The position numbers and the translations under genes are program-made. Shown piece after piece: positions 8,111 through 17,021 of a stretch of DNA of 53,096 nucleotides. The notes under the pieces were generated by a model, which was given only the letters and a program-made list of their open reading frames with translations, ran no database searches and was not told the origin of the DNA. The stretch is from assembly GCA_026415415.1 (NCBI GenBank), contig JAOAHE010000008.1:1-53096 (forward strand), given 5' to 3'. This stretch comes from Thermodesulfovibrionales bacterium (GTDB lineage: Bacteria > Nitrospirota > Thermodesulfovibrionia > Thermodesulfovibrionales > Dissulfurispiraceae). How positions within the stretch are numbered: the first letter of the stretch is position 1; each line of letters begins with the position of its first letter.

Positions 8111-9658
8111 ATGATTAAAAAGGCACTTATAAGTGTCTCAGATAAGACAGGAGTGATTAATTTTGCCAAAGACCTTATTAATCTCGGTGTAGAAATTTTA
8201 TCAACAGGTGGAACAGCAAAAATACTAAAAGAACAGGGAATAAAGGTATTAGAGGTCTCCGACTATACAGGATTTCCTGAAATGCTTGAAGGCAGACTAA
8301 AGACCTTACATCCAAAAATTCATGGAGGGCTATTAGCAAAAAGAAAAGACCCTTCTCATATGCAATCACTGCAACAACACGGTATAGATCCAATTGATCT
8401 TTTAGTAGTAAATCTATATCCTTTTGAAGAGACTATATCTAAGAAGTCTGTTACATTTGAAGAAGCGATTGAAAACATTGATATTGGTGGACCTACTATG
8501 ATTAGAGCAGCAGCTAAAAATTATCAAGACGTTGCCGTTGTTATAGACCCCAATGATTATCAAAGCATTATAGATGAATTAAGATCAAAAGGTTGCTCTT
8601 TATCAATAGAAACAAAACTAAAATTGGCTACAAAAGTTTTCATCCACACAGCCAGATATGATGCTCTAATTGCCGATTACCTTAGCGGTATTTCAGATAA
8701 AAAAGATGAATTCCCTAAATACCTCACCATCCCTTATAAACACCTATCTACCCTCAGATATGGAGAAAATCCCCATCAAAAAGCTGCTATATACAAAGAC
8801 CATACAATGGGTTTATCTCTCACAGATGCTGTAATATTACAAGGTAAAGAGATGTCGTTCAATAACTACCTTGACACCCATTCCGCTCTGATGCTGGTTA
8901 TGGAATTTGACGGAAAAGCTTGCGTGATCGTAAAACATAATAACCCCTGTGGTGTAGCAGTAGGAAATACAGCCGCTGAAGCATACAAAAAAGCCGAAAA
9001 AACAGATCCTGTTTCAGCCTTTGGAGGAGTTGTAGCTTTTAACACTGAAGTAGATGCTGAAGCAGCAAAAGCGATGTCAGAACTATTTCTCGAGGTAATT
9101 ATTGCTCCTTCTTTTACCGCTGAAGCTCGTCACATATTTATGCTAAAACCTAATGTAAGACTCCTGGAGTTACCAGAGATCTCTTCAAATAGAATTATTA
9201 CTTCTTGGGATATGAAAAAAATCATTGGTGGAATGCTCATCCAACAATGGGATATATCATCAGAGGATATTTATTCAATGAAGGCAGTTACCAAAAGACA
9301 ACCAACAAAAGACGAATTAGATGCTCTGTCATTTGCATGGAAAGTTTGTAAACACGTTAAATCAAACGCAATCGTATATGCCTTAAAAGACCGTACAGTA
9401 GGCATAGGAATAGGTCAGACAAGCAGGGTCTATTCAGCTAAAATTGGTGCTTTGAACGCCTGCGAACCTTTGCGAGGAACTGTTGCAGCATCAGATGGTT
9501 TTTTCCCTTTTAGAGATGGCATAGATGTTCTCCATGAGATGGGAGTAACTGCTGTGATTCAACCAGGTGGTTCTCTTAAGGATAATGAAGTTATTGAAGC
9601 TGCTAATGAATATAATATGGCTATGATAATAACCGGGATAAGACATTTTAGACATTAA
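8111..9658 (+). CDS. purH: bifunctional AICAR transformylase / IMP cyclohydrolase
   Basis: 515 residues, normal length. The N-terminal MGS-like IMP cyclohydrolase domain (about 1-140) begins [17 protein letters not shown] with STGGTAK and [15 protein letters not shown]. The AICAR formyltransferase domain that follows contains LRYGENPHQ and the catalytic KHNNPCG. It ends [21 protein letters not shown] and HFRH, the family signature. It catalyses the last two steps of de novo purine synthesis, from AICAR to IMP, in the cytoplasm. The SD is AGGGGG. purD follows after 20 bases with its own AAGGAGG. Confidence 0.97.
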   Translation: MIKKALISVSDKTGVINFAKDLINLGVEILSTGGTAKILKEQGIKVLEVSDYTGFPEMLEGRLKTLHPKIHGGLLAKRKDPSHMQSLQQHGIDPIDLLVVNLYPFEETISKKSVTFEEAIENIDIGGPTMIRAAAKNYQDVAVVIDPNDYQSIIDELRSKGCSLSIETKLKLATKVFIHTARYDALIADYLSGISDKKDEFPKYLTIPYKHLSTLRYGENPHQKAAIYKDHTMGLSLTDAVILQGKEMSFNNYLDTHSALMLVMEFDGKACVIVKHNNPCGVAVGNTAAEAYKKAEKTDPVSAFGGVVAFNTEVDAEAAKAMSELFLEVIIAPSFTAEARHIFMLKPNVRLLELPEISSNRIITSWDMKKIIGGMLIQQWDISSEDIYSMKAVTKRQPTKDELDALSFAWKVCKHVKSNAIVYALKDRTVGIGIGQTSRVYSAKIGALNACEPLRGTVAASDGFFPFRDGIDVLHEMGVTAVIQPGGSLKDNEVIEAANEYNMAMIITGIRHFRH

Positions 9659-9678
9659 TAAAGAAGGAGGCTTTAAAA

Positions 9679-10953
9679 ATGAAAGTGCTTGTAGTGGGAA
9701 GTGGTGGAAGGGAACATGCCATAGTATGGAAACTCTCTCAGTCTAATACAGTTGACAGAATTTTTTGTGCCCCAGGTAATGCTGGAATCTCAGAAATAGC
9801 AGAATGCGTTGATATCAGCGTCAATGACTTTGATGCGTTAATCAATTTTGTCAAACATTACTGGATAGACATAACAATCGTAGGACCTGAAGAACCTCTT
9901 GCAAAAGGTATAGTTGATGTCTTTGAGAGAGAAGGAAGAAAAATAGTAGGGCCAAGTAAAATAGCTGCCCAAATGGAATCAAGCAAAGTTTTTGCAAAAG
10001 AATTCATGAAAAGACACAGAATTCCCACAGCAGAATACAAGGTCTTTACTTCCCACACCCATGCTGAAGAATATATCAGGATGAAGGGAGCACCTATCGT
10101 AATTAAAGCTGAAGGCTTAGCAGCAGGTAAAGGTGTTATAGTAGCCAATGACATTGATGAAGCTTTAAATGGTCTAAAGCTGATTATGAAAGATAAGATA
10201 TTCGGAGATGCTGGAAATAGAGTAGTAATAGAGGACTGCCTCAAAGGTGAAGAAGCCTCATATATGGTCTTTACAGATGGTAACTCTATCTTACCAATGG
10301 CAAGTTCCCAAGATCATAAACGGGTTTTTGATATGGATCAAGGACCAAATACGGGTGGTATGGGGGCTTACAGCCCTGCCCCTGTTGTTACTTCTGAAGT
10401 AGAAAAGCTTATCTTAGATAAAATAATTAAACCTACCATTTTTGGACTCAAAAGCGAAAAGATAAAGTTTAAAGGCATCTTATATGCAGGATTAATGATA
10501 AAAGATGGGTTACCAAACGTTTTGGAATTTAATTGTCGTCTTGGAGACCCAGAAACTCAACCAATTATGATGAGGATGAATAACGACTTGTTAGATATTT
10601 CTCTTGCCATAGCAGATGAAAGACTTGATAAGATTATACCAGCGTGGCAAAACAACGCCTCCGTTTGTGTAGTGTTAGCCTCAGCGGGATATCCGGGAAA
10701 ATATGAAAAAGGAAAAATTATCAAAGGATTAGATGAGGTTAAAAAACTTAAAGATACCGTAGTTTTCCATGCTGGAACTGCTTATGTTGATAACAACTTA
10801 GTAACAAATGGTGGTAGAGTACTTGGTGTAACTGCTTTAGGTGAAAATATAAAGTTAGCAAAAGAAAAAGCTTATAAAGCTATTGAGAAAATCCATTTTG
10901 AAGGAATGCATTACAGAAAAGATATAGCTGATAGAGCTCTAAACAGAAAATGA
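9679..10953 (+). CDS. purD: phosphoribosylamine-glycine ligase (GAR synthetase)
   Basis: 424 residues, an ATP-grasp enzyme joining glycine to phosphoribosylamine early in purine synthesis. The start MKVLVVGSGGREHAIVWKL and the segments VGPEEPLAKGIVD, KAEGLAAGKGV, GEEASYMVFTDG and DHKRVFDMDQGPNTGGMGAYSPAP are all diagnostic. NVLEFNCRLGDPETQP carries the metal-binding residues. The strong SD AAGGAGG precedes the ATG. It overlaps the following DUF89 gene by four bases (ATGA), so the two are translationally coupled. Confidence 0.97.
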   Translation: MKVLVVGSGGREHAIVWKLSQSNTVDRIFCAPGNAGISEIAECVDISVNDFDALINFVKHYWIDITIVGPEEPLAKGIVDVFEREGRKIVGPSKIAAQMESSKVFAKEFMKRHRIPTAEYKVFTSHTHAEEYIRMKGAPIVIKAEGLAAGKGVIVANDIDEALNGLKLIMKDKIFGDAGNRVVIEDCLKGEEASYMVFTDGNSILPMASSQDHKRVFDMDQGPNTGGMGAYSPAPVVTSEVEKLILDKIIKPTIFGLKSEKIKFKGILYAGLMIKDGLPNVLEFNCRLGDPETQPIMMRMNNDLLDISLAIADERLDKIIPAWQNNASVCVVLASAGYPGKYEKGKIIKGLDEVKKLKDTVVFHAGTAYVDNNLVTNGGRVLGVTALGENIKLAKEKAYKAIEKIHFEGMHYRKDIADRALNRK

Positions 10954-11816
10954 AGACACATTTAGATTGTTTCCCTTGCTTTTTAAAACAGACTATTATA
11001 GCTCTTAATTTAGCAACAGATGATAAAAAACTTCAGTTTGCTATTATAAAAGAAGTCTCAAAAGTAATATCCCAAGCCGATATTACAAAACCGCCAGCTT
11101 TTACTACTACGTTTATGCACAGAAAAATTAGACATATGCTCAAAAAAGATCCTTTTGCTACTGTAAAGAGAAAATATAACTCTGTCGCACTGTCTTTGTA
11201 TCCTGAACTAAAAAAATTAATATGGCAGAGTAATGACCCTTTAATGACAGCTACAAGGTTATCAATCGCTGGTAATGTAATAGACTTTGGGATATATACA
11301 ACAATAAATATTCATAAAACGATAAAGAAAGCCCTCGAAGAACCTTTGACTATTGACGATTTTACTAAGTTAAAAGCATTGCTTAACGAGAAAAAAGAGA
11401 TTCTATATCTACTTGATAACTCAGGAGAGATAGTCTTTGATAAATTGCTTATTGAAGTATTAATCAATTTTGGTTTTAACATTAAAGCTGTAACGAAAGG
11501 TGAACCTGTTTTAAATGACTCTACTATTGAAGATGCAGAGGAAGTTGGACTTACAGAGACTTGCGAAGTTATTACCAATGACTCAGATTGTATCGGAACA
11601 ATCCTTGAGATGACATCCGATAATTTTAAAGAAAAGTTCAGTAAATCAGAACTAATAATTAGTAAAGGGCAAGGGAATTTTGAGACACTAACTTATCAGT
11701 TTAAAGAAAAAAATAACAACAATAAAGATATTTGCTATCTTTTTCAATCTAAATGTGAAGTAGTTTCCAGAGAATTAGGATTACCCTTAGGCTCTATGAT
11801 ATTAAAAGTCAATTAA
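10950..11816 (+). CDS. DUF89 / ARMT1-like metal-dependent phosphatase-type protein
   Basis: 288 residues of the DUF89 family. The N-terminus has a CxxC (DCFPCF, C7 and C10). AGNVIDFG at about 107-114 and LLDNSGEIVFDKLL (D156, N157) are family metal-site motifs, and a GLPLGSMIL end is seen. Family members are metal-dependent phosphatases thought to act on damaged or reactive phosphometabolites (damage pre-emption); archaeal and bacterial CxxC types are little studied. Its ATG overlaps purD, so it is made with the purine enzymes. A housekeeping role towards labile phosphoribosyl compounds is inference only. It is the last gene of the purine unit. Confidence 0.8.
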   Translation: MKTHLDCFPCFLKQTIIALNLATDDKKLQFAIIKEVSKVISQADITKPPAFTTTFMHRKIRHMLKKDPFATVKRKYNSVALSLYPELKKLIWQSNDPLMTATRLSIAGNVIDFGIYTTINIHKTIKKALEEPLTIDDFTKLKALLNEKKEILYLLDNSGEIVFDKLLIEVLINFGFNIKAVTKGEPVLNDSTIEDAEEVGLTETCEVITNDSDCIGTILEMTSDNFKEKFSKSELIISKGQGNFETLTYQFKEKNNNNKDICYLFQSKCEVVSRELGLPLGSMILKVN

Positions 11817-11847
11817 TTTTATTTATAATAAAATATTTCTTTTACAC

Positions 11848-11876
11848 TTGACTTTTATTTACAATTTAATTATCAT
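11848..11876 (+). promoter_or_regulatory. promoter for atpB-atpE
   Basis: TTGACT (11848-11853), an exact 17-base spacer and TATCAT (11871-11876). The predicted start near 11883 is just before the AAAGGAGG ribosome-binding site of atpB. This makes atpB-atpE a separate unit from the purine genes. Confidence 0.72.
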
Positions 11877-11904
11877 ACACTAATTTTTTAAAAGGAGGCT
11901 TACT

Positions 11905-12582
11905 GTGGAATCACCCACCATTTTAGGCGCAGTGCTAAAGGGCGTTCCTACTTATGTCTCATATTCATGGTTAGCAATGGGCTTTCTTACAGCAGTTTCT
12001 TTAGCTGTAAAGAATAAGCTCAGCCTAATTCCAAAAGGGGTACAAAATGTAATGGAGGTTTTTGCCGAATTTTTCCTATCTACTGCAAACAATAACATAG
12101 GGCATCATTATGGAGAGAAGTTTTATCCACTCTTAGGTACTATATTTTTATATATAGTAACCTGTAATCTATTTGGTTTGATTCCATACTTTGACTCACC
12201 AACCAGTAATATCAATACAACAGCCTCCATGGCATTACCAGTATTCCTACTTTATCAGTTTTATGGATTTAAAGTCCACGGAATTGGGTATATAAAACAT
12301 TTCCTTGGACCGCTGAGGAGCCCTGCAGCAATACCGTTTATGATTTTTATGTTTTTCCTTGAACTTATTGGACATTTGGTTAGACCAGTCACTCTCTCTG
12401 TCCGACTTTTTGGGAATATGATGGCAAAACATGTCTTATTGACTATCTTAGGAATACTTGCACCAGTAATAATCCCTGTTGCTATTTTAGGACTGGGGAC
12501 TTTAATAGGCTTTGTACAAGGTTATGTCTTTATGTTATTGACAACCTTATATCTTGCAGGTGCTGTAGAAGAAGCACATTAA
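11905..12582 (+). CDS. atpB: ATP synthase F0 subunit a
   Basis: 225 residues starting at GTG, chosen because a strong SD (AAAGGAGG) lies 7 bases before it. It is an integral membrane protein with about five hydrophobic segments. The essential arginine is R167 in RPVTLSVRLFGNMMA, and the C-terminal segment GFVQGYVFMLLTTLYLAGAVEEAH is typical. Subunit a forms the ion half-channels beside the c ring. Only atpE follows; the b subunits and F1 genes are not in this window, so the ATP synthase genes are split. Confidence 0.95.
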   Translation: MESPTILGAVLKGVPTYVSYSWLAMGFLTAVSLAVKNKLSLIPKGVQNVMEVFAEFFLSTANNNIGHHYGEKFYPLLGTIFLYIVTCNLFGLIPYFDSPTSNINTTASMALPVFLLYQFYGFKVHGIGYIKHFLGPLRSPAAIPFMIFMFFLELIGHLVRPVTLSVRLFGNMMAKHVLLTILGILAPVIIPVAILGLGTLIGFVQGYVFMLLTTLYLAGAVEEAH

Positions 12583-12609
12583 TTTATTTATTAGGAAAGG
12601 AGGGAATTT

Positions 12610-12951
12610 ATGAAGAAAATTTTATTAATCACTTTACTTTCGCTTTTAATCACATCTCTTGTAGCTACCGTTGCTTTTGCAGCAGAAGCAGCAGCATCAG
12701 ATGCTAAACTCAATTACTATGCCTTTGCCACACTTGGTTGTGCAATAGGTATTGGACTTGCAGCGTTTGGAACTGGAATCGGTATGGGTCATGGTCTAAG
12801 AGGTGCTGCCGAAGGAACGGCAAGAAATCCTGGAGCATCAGGTAAAATTATGACAACTCTAATCATTGGTTTAGCAATGATTGAGTCTCTTGCTATTTAT
12901 GCTCTTGTTGTAGTTCTTATTACTTTCTTTGCAAATCCATTTGTAAAATAA
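12610..12951 (+). CDS. atpE: ATP synthase F0 subunit c with N-terminal signal sequence
   Basis: 113 residues, longer than the usual 70-90 because of a cleavable-looking signal sequence at 1-25 ending TVAFAAEA. The mature part is the two-helix hairpin: helix one with [14 protein letters not shown], the polar loop ARNPG, and helix two with the ion-binding glutamate E92 in [11 protein letters not shown]. Where sodium-type rings have Gln in helix one (GQG), this protein has Met (GMG), which favours protons; this is inference. The SD is AAAGGAGGG. A strong terminator follows at once, confirming a two-gene unit. Confidence 0.94.
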   Translation: MKKILLITLLSLLITSLVATVAFAAEAAASDAKLNYYAFATLGCAIGIGLAAFGTGIGMGHGLRGAAEGTARNPGASGKIMTTLIIGLAMIESLAIYALVVVLITFFANPFVK

Positions 12952-12976
12952 TTTTATCTCAAAAATTCATAACAAA

Positions 12977-13010
12977 AAAGGGGTCTATAAATAGACCCCT
13001 TTAATTTTTT
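12977..13010 (+). terminator. intrinsic terminator after atpE
   Basis: An 11-bp perfect stem (AAAGGGGTCTA / TAGACCCCTTT) with a TAAA loop at 12977-13002, followed by AATTTTTT. It also has A-rich sequence on the other side, so it may serve the convergent gene ending at 13026 as well. Confidence 0.9.
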
Positions 13011-13025
13011 TAAATTTTTATTTTT

Positions 13026-13400
13026 TTATTCACCCATACCCATCTCTTTCTTAAGCCAATCTTTTATTTTTGAGTTAATGGGATACATTCCAAAATATTC
13101 TTTATCCCTATTCTCAACTAAAGCCTCAACTATAAGATCTTGTGGAACTTCATTTATTATAGCAAGGGTCGTACCACAATCATTAATTGTATGTTTCATT
13201 AAATAAACAGTAGGTTTCTTTGAAAGAGTATCTATGTAAAAGATAAAACCCTTTATAACTTCTCTATACTCAATACCACTTTCGGTAAGCTTACACCGTG
13301 GTTTCATAAGATCCTCAGGATTAATATCCCAAAGAATAAACTCTTTAATATAAGGATCATCTTTAATGTCCTCAAAACTAAGTAACTCTCTATATAACAT
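13026..13400 (-). CDS. hypothetical protein in the glutaredoxin-FTR cluster
   Basis: 124 residues; I do not recognise the family. It is predicted soluble, with mixed alpha/beta character, two cysteines (C36 and C75) not in a CxxC arrangement, and a basic/acidic C-terminus (IKDWLKKEMGMGE). A good SD (GAGGTGA) lies 4 bases before the ATG. It is the last gene of a four-gene leftward cluster, 31 bases after the ferredoxin:thioredoxin reductase subunit, and ends just before the shared terminator. Its position suggests a redox-linked role, but nothing in the sequence shows one. Confidence 0.7.
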   Translation of the reverse strand: MLYRELLSFEDIKDDPYIKEFILWDINPEDLMKPRCKLTESGIEYREVIKGFIFYIDTLSKKPTVYLMKHTINDCGTTLAIINEVPQDLIVEALVENRDKEYFGMYPINSKIKDWLKKEMGMGE

Positions 13401-13431
13401 TGTTCACCTCATTGTTTTTAAATATTATGTT

Positions 13432-13752
13432 TTATGTTTGTTTTCGTCTTTCTGGAACTACAACCCTTTTTATTGAACCTTCGTTCCATTCCTTTGAAAC
13501 ATATAAGCCACAATAACAACTACCATATTCTTTTATATCAGGCTCAGCATACTTACAAGGACAAATAATATCGCTGTCTTTCCATTGAATACCCGTAGCA
13601 AGTCTACAAGGACATGACCTATAACCATATCTTTCCTCATTTTTAAGCAAACCAGCAAGTATATCAAGAACAAAATCCTTATCTTTATTTAACTCAATGC
13701 CACGAGATTTAGCATATTTATCAAGTATTTCATAAAGTTTTTCTGGAGTCAT
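13432..13752 (-). CDS. ftrB: ferredoxin:thioredoxin reductase catalytic subunit homologue
   Basis: 106 residues, the size of the FTR catalytic (beta) chain. Six cysteines are in three CxC pairs: CPC at 47-49 (SCPCRLATG), CPC at 64-66 and CYC at 79-81 (GSCYCGLY). In the plant/cyanobacterial enzyme these hold a 4Fe-4S cluster next to the active disulfide, which reduces thioredoxin with electrons from ferredoxin. Here the third motif is CYC, not the classic CHC, and the second-to-third spacing is longer, as in non-photosynthetic bacterial and archaeal homologues. No variable subunit is present. It overlaps the upstream glutaredoxin gene by ATGA, so that protein is its likely redox partner. Confidence 0.9.
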   Translation of the reverse strand: MTPEKLYEILDKYAKSRGIELNKDKDFVLDILAGLLKNEERYGYRSCPCRLATGIQWKDSDIICPCKYAEPDIKEYGSCYCGLYVSKEWNEGSIKRVVVPERRKQT

Positions 13753-14006
13753 TTTATTTCAATAACCTTTTTAAGTAATTCTTCATCGTAACCACATATA
13801 ACTTCTTCTACTACCACAGTGGGATAAGTAGCCTCAGGGTTATATTTTCTTAACTCCTTAGATGCTACCCATTGCTCACCACTATCCAACAAATCAACCT
13901 CTATATTTTCAAACTTTATATTATTATCACTTAAAAACTTTTTTACCCTCTTACAAGTTGGGCACGTACTCAAACTATACACCCTAACTTTTTTCTGCCC
14001 CGGCAT
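13749..14006 (-). CDS. glutaredoxin-like thiol-disulfide protein
   Basis: 85 residues from the ATG at 14006, chosen over upstream ATGs because AGGAG lies 9 bases before it and the longer forms run into the preceding gene. The fold is a glutaredoxin: KVRVYSLSTCPTCKRVKKFL with active-site CPTC, then YPTVVVEEVICGYDEELLKKV with the cis-proline TYPTV and the GYD end of NrdH/Grx3-type proteins. It overlaps ftrB by ATGA. Because the next protein is a ferredoxin-linked disulfide reductase, this Grx is probably reduced by ferredoxin rather than by glutathione or NADPH (inference). Confidence 0.9.
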   Translation of the reverse strand: MPGQKKVRVYSLSTCPTCKRVKKFLSDNNIKFENIEVDLLDSGEQWVASKELRKYNPEATYPTVVVEEVICGYDEELLKKVIEIK

Positions 14007-14019
14007 CTGAAGTAGCTCC

Positions 14020-14376
14020 TTAAGCATTAAATTCTTTAAAAAAATCTGGATACATCTCGTTAAAAGCCTGTGAGCTAGAAATAGCGACATCTTCTAACAT
14101 CTCAAGGCTCGCGATACTTATTTTCTCAACTGGCACCTTGAGCCTTTGGGCAACATCAATAAGTGCCATTCCATCTCTATAATGTAACTCAGCTATCATG
14201 ACCTTCATAGCATCATCAAATATTAAATCTTTTAAGTTTGCATCTACTATTTCCACTTCCTTACAAGACTCGTCAAAAGCCCTGCCTTCACGTAATGACT
14301 TTAATATCTTCTCAATTGAATCATTATATATAGCTGACTCTTCTGTTGTATATTTCTTGTAGGAAAAATTCTTCAT
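14020..14376 (-). CDS. hypothetical helical protein, first gene of the Grx-FTR cluster
   Basis: 118 residues, not recognised. It is predicted mostly helical and acidic, with one cysteine (C38). The stretch GMALIDVAQRLKVPVEKI resembles a short helix-turn-helix in spacing, but that is not enough to call it a regulator. AAGGAG precedes the ATG. It ends 13 bases before the glutaredoxin start, with the SD of that gene directly behind its stop, so the four genes 14376-13026 look like one unit. Confidence 0.7.
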   Translation of the reverse strand: MKNFSYKKYTTEESAIYNDSIEKILKSLREGRAFDESCKEVEIVDANLKDLIFDDAMKVMIAELHYRDGMALIDVAQRLKVPVEKISIASLEMLEDVAISSSQAFNEMYPDFFKEFNA

Positions 14377-14457
14377 GCCTTTGCTCCTTTTTAATTATTT
14401 TAACACATAACAATAAAAATAATGAAAAAAAAGAATCCCGAAAAGATTTACAAAATA

Positions 14458-15981
14458 TCAAAGGACAGAGCAGTCTTTTATTATCTCTTCTACCATTGCA
14501 GAGATGGTTGCCTCCTTAGGCATTATATGAACCTTTAACCCAGTTTTCTCTATAGCTTTAGCAGTAATAGGACCTATGGCGGCGATCTTAAGGTTTTTCA
14601 GAATATCTATAGCTTCAATGCCCACAATGTTCATAAAGTTATTAAATGTTGAAGCACTTGTGAAAGTAGCTACTGTAATCCTGCCAGATTTTAGAAATCT
14701 TTGCAGTCTTTTTGCATGTTTTTCAGGCTTAACTGTCCTATAAGCCTCAGGTATATCTATACTACCGCCTAATTCCCTAATCTGTTGAGGAAAACTCTCC
14801 CTTGCCTCATACGCCCTTGGCATCAATATCTTCAAATTGCTAAAGGAGTTGTTAGATAAATTGTTTGAGAAAGCTTTTATTAAGCCTTCTGCATTAAACT
14901 CCTCAGGAATAAAGTCAGCTAAAATCCCATATTTTTTTAGCTCTTCTGATGTTTTAATACCTATACAACATATTTTAAGACTCTTTAAATCTCTGGCATC
15001 TTTATTAAGATAGATTAATCTCTCAAAGAAAAACTTAACAGCATTTTTACTTGTAAAAACTAACCAGTTATAATTGTCTATACTACTTATAGAGTTGTCT
15101 AAATCTTTAAAATCGGGAGGCGGTATTATTTTTATAGTTGGAAACTCAAAGATTTCTGCCCCAAGCTCTTCTAGCTTAAAGTACTCCTTAGTGTATTCTC
15201 TTGTTATTAGTATCCTTTGTCCAAACAATGGCTTTTTTTCATACCAGCTAAGTTTAGCTCTCAAAGTTACAACATTGCCAATGATCATAACAGCTGGTGG
15301 CTTAATATCTGCTATTTTTGAGTCTCTCTCGATATTAACAAGTGTGCTAACTACAGTCTTTTGATCAGGTCTTGAACCCCACCTAACAATAGCAGTCGGG
15401 GTCTCTGGATCTTTACCATTGTCAAGTAGTTTACGAGTTATGTTTGGAAGGTTTTTTACTCCCATCAAAAACACAAGGGTATCAAAATGCTTGGCAAGAC
15501 CTTTCCAATCAATGTTACTTTCAGCTTTTGTAGCGTCTTCATTACCTGTTATCACTGCAAATGAGGAAGAATACTTTCTGTGAGTCAAAGGGATACCAGC
15601 ATAAGCAGGTGCTGCTATCGCTGAGCTTACCCCAGGAACTATCTCAAAATCAATCCCCTCTTCAGCAAGTGCTTCAGCTTCTTCTCCGCCTCTTCCAAAA
15701 ACAAAGGGATCACCACCTTTAAGCCTACAAACCGTTTTACCCTCTTTTGCTTTCTGTATTAATGCTCTATTTATCTCTTCTTGAGACATCTCATGATGCC
15801 CACCTCTTTTGCCTGCATAAATAAACTCAGCTTCCCTATTTATATAATTTAGAATCTGGGCGTTCAAATGGAAATCATAGACTACTACATCTGATCTTTG
15901 TAAATAATATAACCCTTTTATTGTGAGTAGACCTATATCACCTGGCCCAGCTCCTATTATATATACCTTACCTTTTTTCAT
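14458..15981 (-). CDS. cobA-hemD: fused uroporphyrinogen-III methyltransferase / uroporphyrinogen-III synthase
   Basis: 507 residues from the ATG at 15981, which has AGAGG 7 bases upstream; a longer reading frame exists but enters hemC. The N-terminal half (about 1-245) is a SAM-dependent uroporphyrinogen-III C-methyltransferase: VYIIGAGPGDIGLLTIKG, GDPFVFGRGGEEAE and PGVSSAIAAPAYAGIPLTHR. The C-terminal half (about 255-507) is HemD, which closes hydroxymethylbilane to uroporphyrinogen III, with FTSKNAVKFFFERL and TFTSASTFNNF. The fusion makes precorrin-2 directly, the branch point to sirohaem, cobalamin and the alternative haem route. It overlaps hemC by 14 bases. Confidence 0.95.
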   Translation of the reverse strand: MKKGKVYIIGAGPGDIGLLTIKGLYYLQRSDVVVYDFHLNAQILNYINREAEFIYAGKRGGHHEMSQEEINRALIQKAKEGKTVCRLKGGDPFVFGRGGEEAEALAEEGIDFEIVPGVSSAIAAPAYAGIPLTHRKYSSSFAVITGNEDATKAESNIDWKGLAKHFDTLVFLMGVKNLPNITRKLLDNGKDPETPTAIVRWGSRPDQKTVVSTLVNIERDSKIADIKPPAVMIIGNVVTLRAKLSWYEKKPLFGQRILITREYTKEYFKLEELGAEIFEFPTIKIIPPPDFKDLDNSISSIDNYNWLVFTSKNAVKFFFERLIYLNKDARDLKSLKICCIGIKTSEELKKYGILADFIPEEFNAEGLIKAFSNNLSNNSFSNLKILMPRAYEARESFPQQIRELGGSIDIPEAYRTVKPEKHAKRLQRFLKSGRITVATFTSASTFNNFMNIVGIEAIDILKNLKIAAIGPITAKAIEKTGLKVHIMPKEATISAMVEEIIKDCSVL

Positions 15982-16987
15982 TGTATACCTCTTGCAGAAT
16001 CTTCTTTGCACCTGAATAGAGGAGTTCCTCAGCAAGCTCTTTTCCGATCTCTTCTGCTCTTCGGGGGTCTCCAGATAGCTGACTCTTAATTACCCTTTCA
16101 CCCTTTAAATCGCTTATAAGTCCTTCTATAATTAATTTATACTTATTATTACCTCTTGAGATCTCATCATTTTTAGTGTTCAGATTCTCTTTTGTACTAC
16201 TTATAAGTGTTGGCTCAAGTCTTGCGAATGCTGCTATAGGCACTTGACAACCACCCTCAAGTTTTTTCAAAAAAGCCCTCTCTGCTGAAACACACATCCA
16301 TGTCTGGTAATGATTTAAGGGTTTTATAAGTTCATTAATATATTCATCATCTAATCGGGCCTCTATACCTATTGCTCCTTGTCCGATAGCAGGAAGACAG
16401 ACATCCGTAGACAGCACCTCTGTAATCCTTTCTGCCAAACCTAATCTTTTTACCCCAGCTACTGCTAAGATTATAGCATTGTATTGCCCTTCATCAAGTT
16501 TTTTTAGTCTCGTATCTAAATTCCCTCTCAAAGAAACTACCTTAAGATCTGGTCTTTTATTCAATAATTGGCAGGAACGTCTAAGACTACTTGTGCCTAA
16601 GATTGCTCCCTTAGGCAGATGAAAAAAGCTTTTAACCTCAGCAGTTGAACCCTTCAAAGGTGACACAAAAGCATCTCTTGGATCTTCTCTTTCACATATA
16701 GCTAAAAGATGTAGTCCTTTTGGTAATTCCGTTGGAACATCTTTCATGCTATGGACGGCTATATCTATGGTTTTGTTTAGCAAAGCTTCCTCAATTTCTT
16801 TAACAAATAATCCCTTCCCACCTATCTTCGCTAAAGGAACATCTAAAATTTTATCACCCGTTGTTTTAATTTTATGCAGCTCAATATTAAGATAAGGGTA
16901 CAGTTTTAATAACTGAGATCTAACCCATTCTGCTTGCCACAAAGCAAGTTTACTACCACGAGTGCCTATGACAATATTTTTTTTCAT
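15968..16987 (-). CDS. hemC: porphobilinogen deaminase (hydroxymethylbilane synthase)
   Basis: 339 residues, somewhat longer than the usual 305-315. It polymerises four porphobilinogens into hydroxymethylbilane. Visible motifs are IGTRGSKLALWQAEWV, HSMKDVPTELP, GTSSLRRSCQL and the cofactor-attachment cysteine C247 in LEGGCQVPIAAFA. The extra length is an insert at about 260-283, rich in S, T, N and K, placed in the C-terminal domain just after the cofactor Cys. The product is handed to the fused CobA-HemD encoded next. Confidence 0.96.
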   Translation of the reverse strand: MKKNIVIGTRGSKLALWQAEWVRSQLLKLYPYLNIELHKIKTTGDKILDVPLAKIGGKGLFVKEIEEALLNKTIDIAVHSMKDVPTELPKGLHLLAICEREDPRDAFVSPLKGSTAEVKSFFHLPKGAILGTSSLRRSCQLLNKRPDLKVVSLRGNLDTRLKKLDEGQYNAIILAVAGVKRLGLAERITEVLSTDVCLPAIGQGAIGIEARLDDEYINELIKPLNHYQTWMCVSAERAFLKKLEGGCQVPIAAFARLEPTLISSTKENLNTKNDEISRGNNKYKLIIEGLISDLKGERVIKSQLSGDPRRAEEIGKELAEELLYSGAKKILQEVYNEKR

Positions 16988-17021
16988 TAATAATTATCTA
17001 ACTTAAAGTAATCTTTCTCTA

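Noticed and set aside
12769-12810. Sodium-binding signature in ATP synthase subunit c
   Set aside because: The Glu-Ser pair occurs in helix two, but the helix-one Gln expected for sodium rings is Met.
14410-14457. Possible terminator after cobA-hemD on the minus strand
   Set aside because: A T8 run is present but the stem before it (AATC/GATT) is only four pairs.
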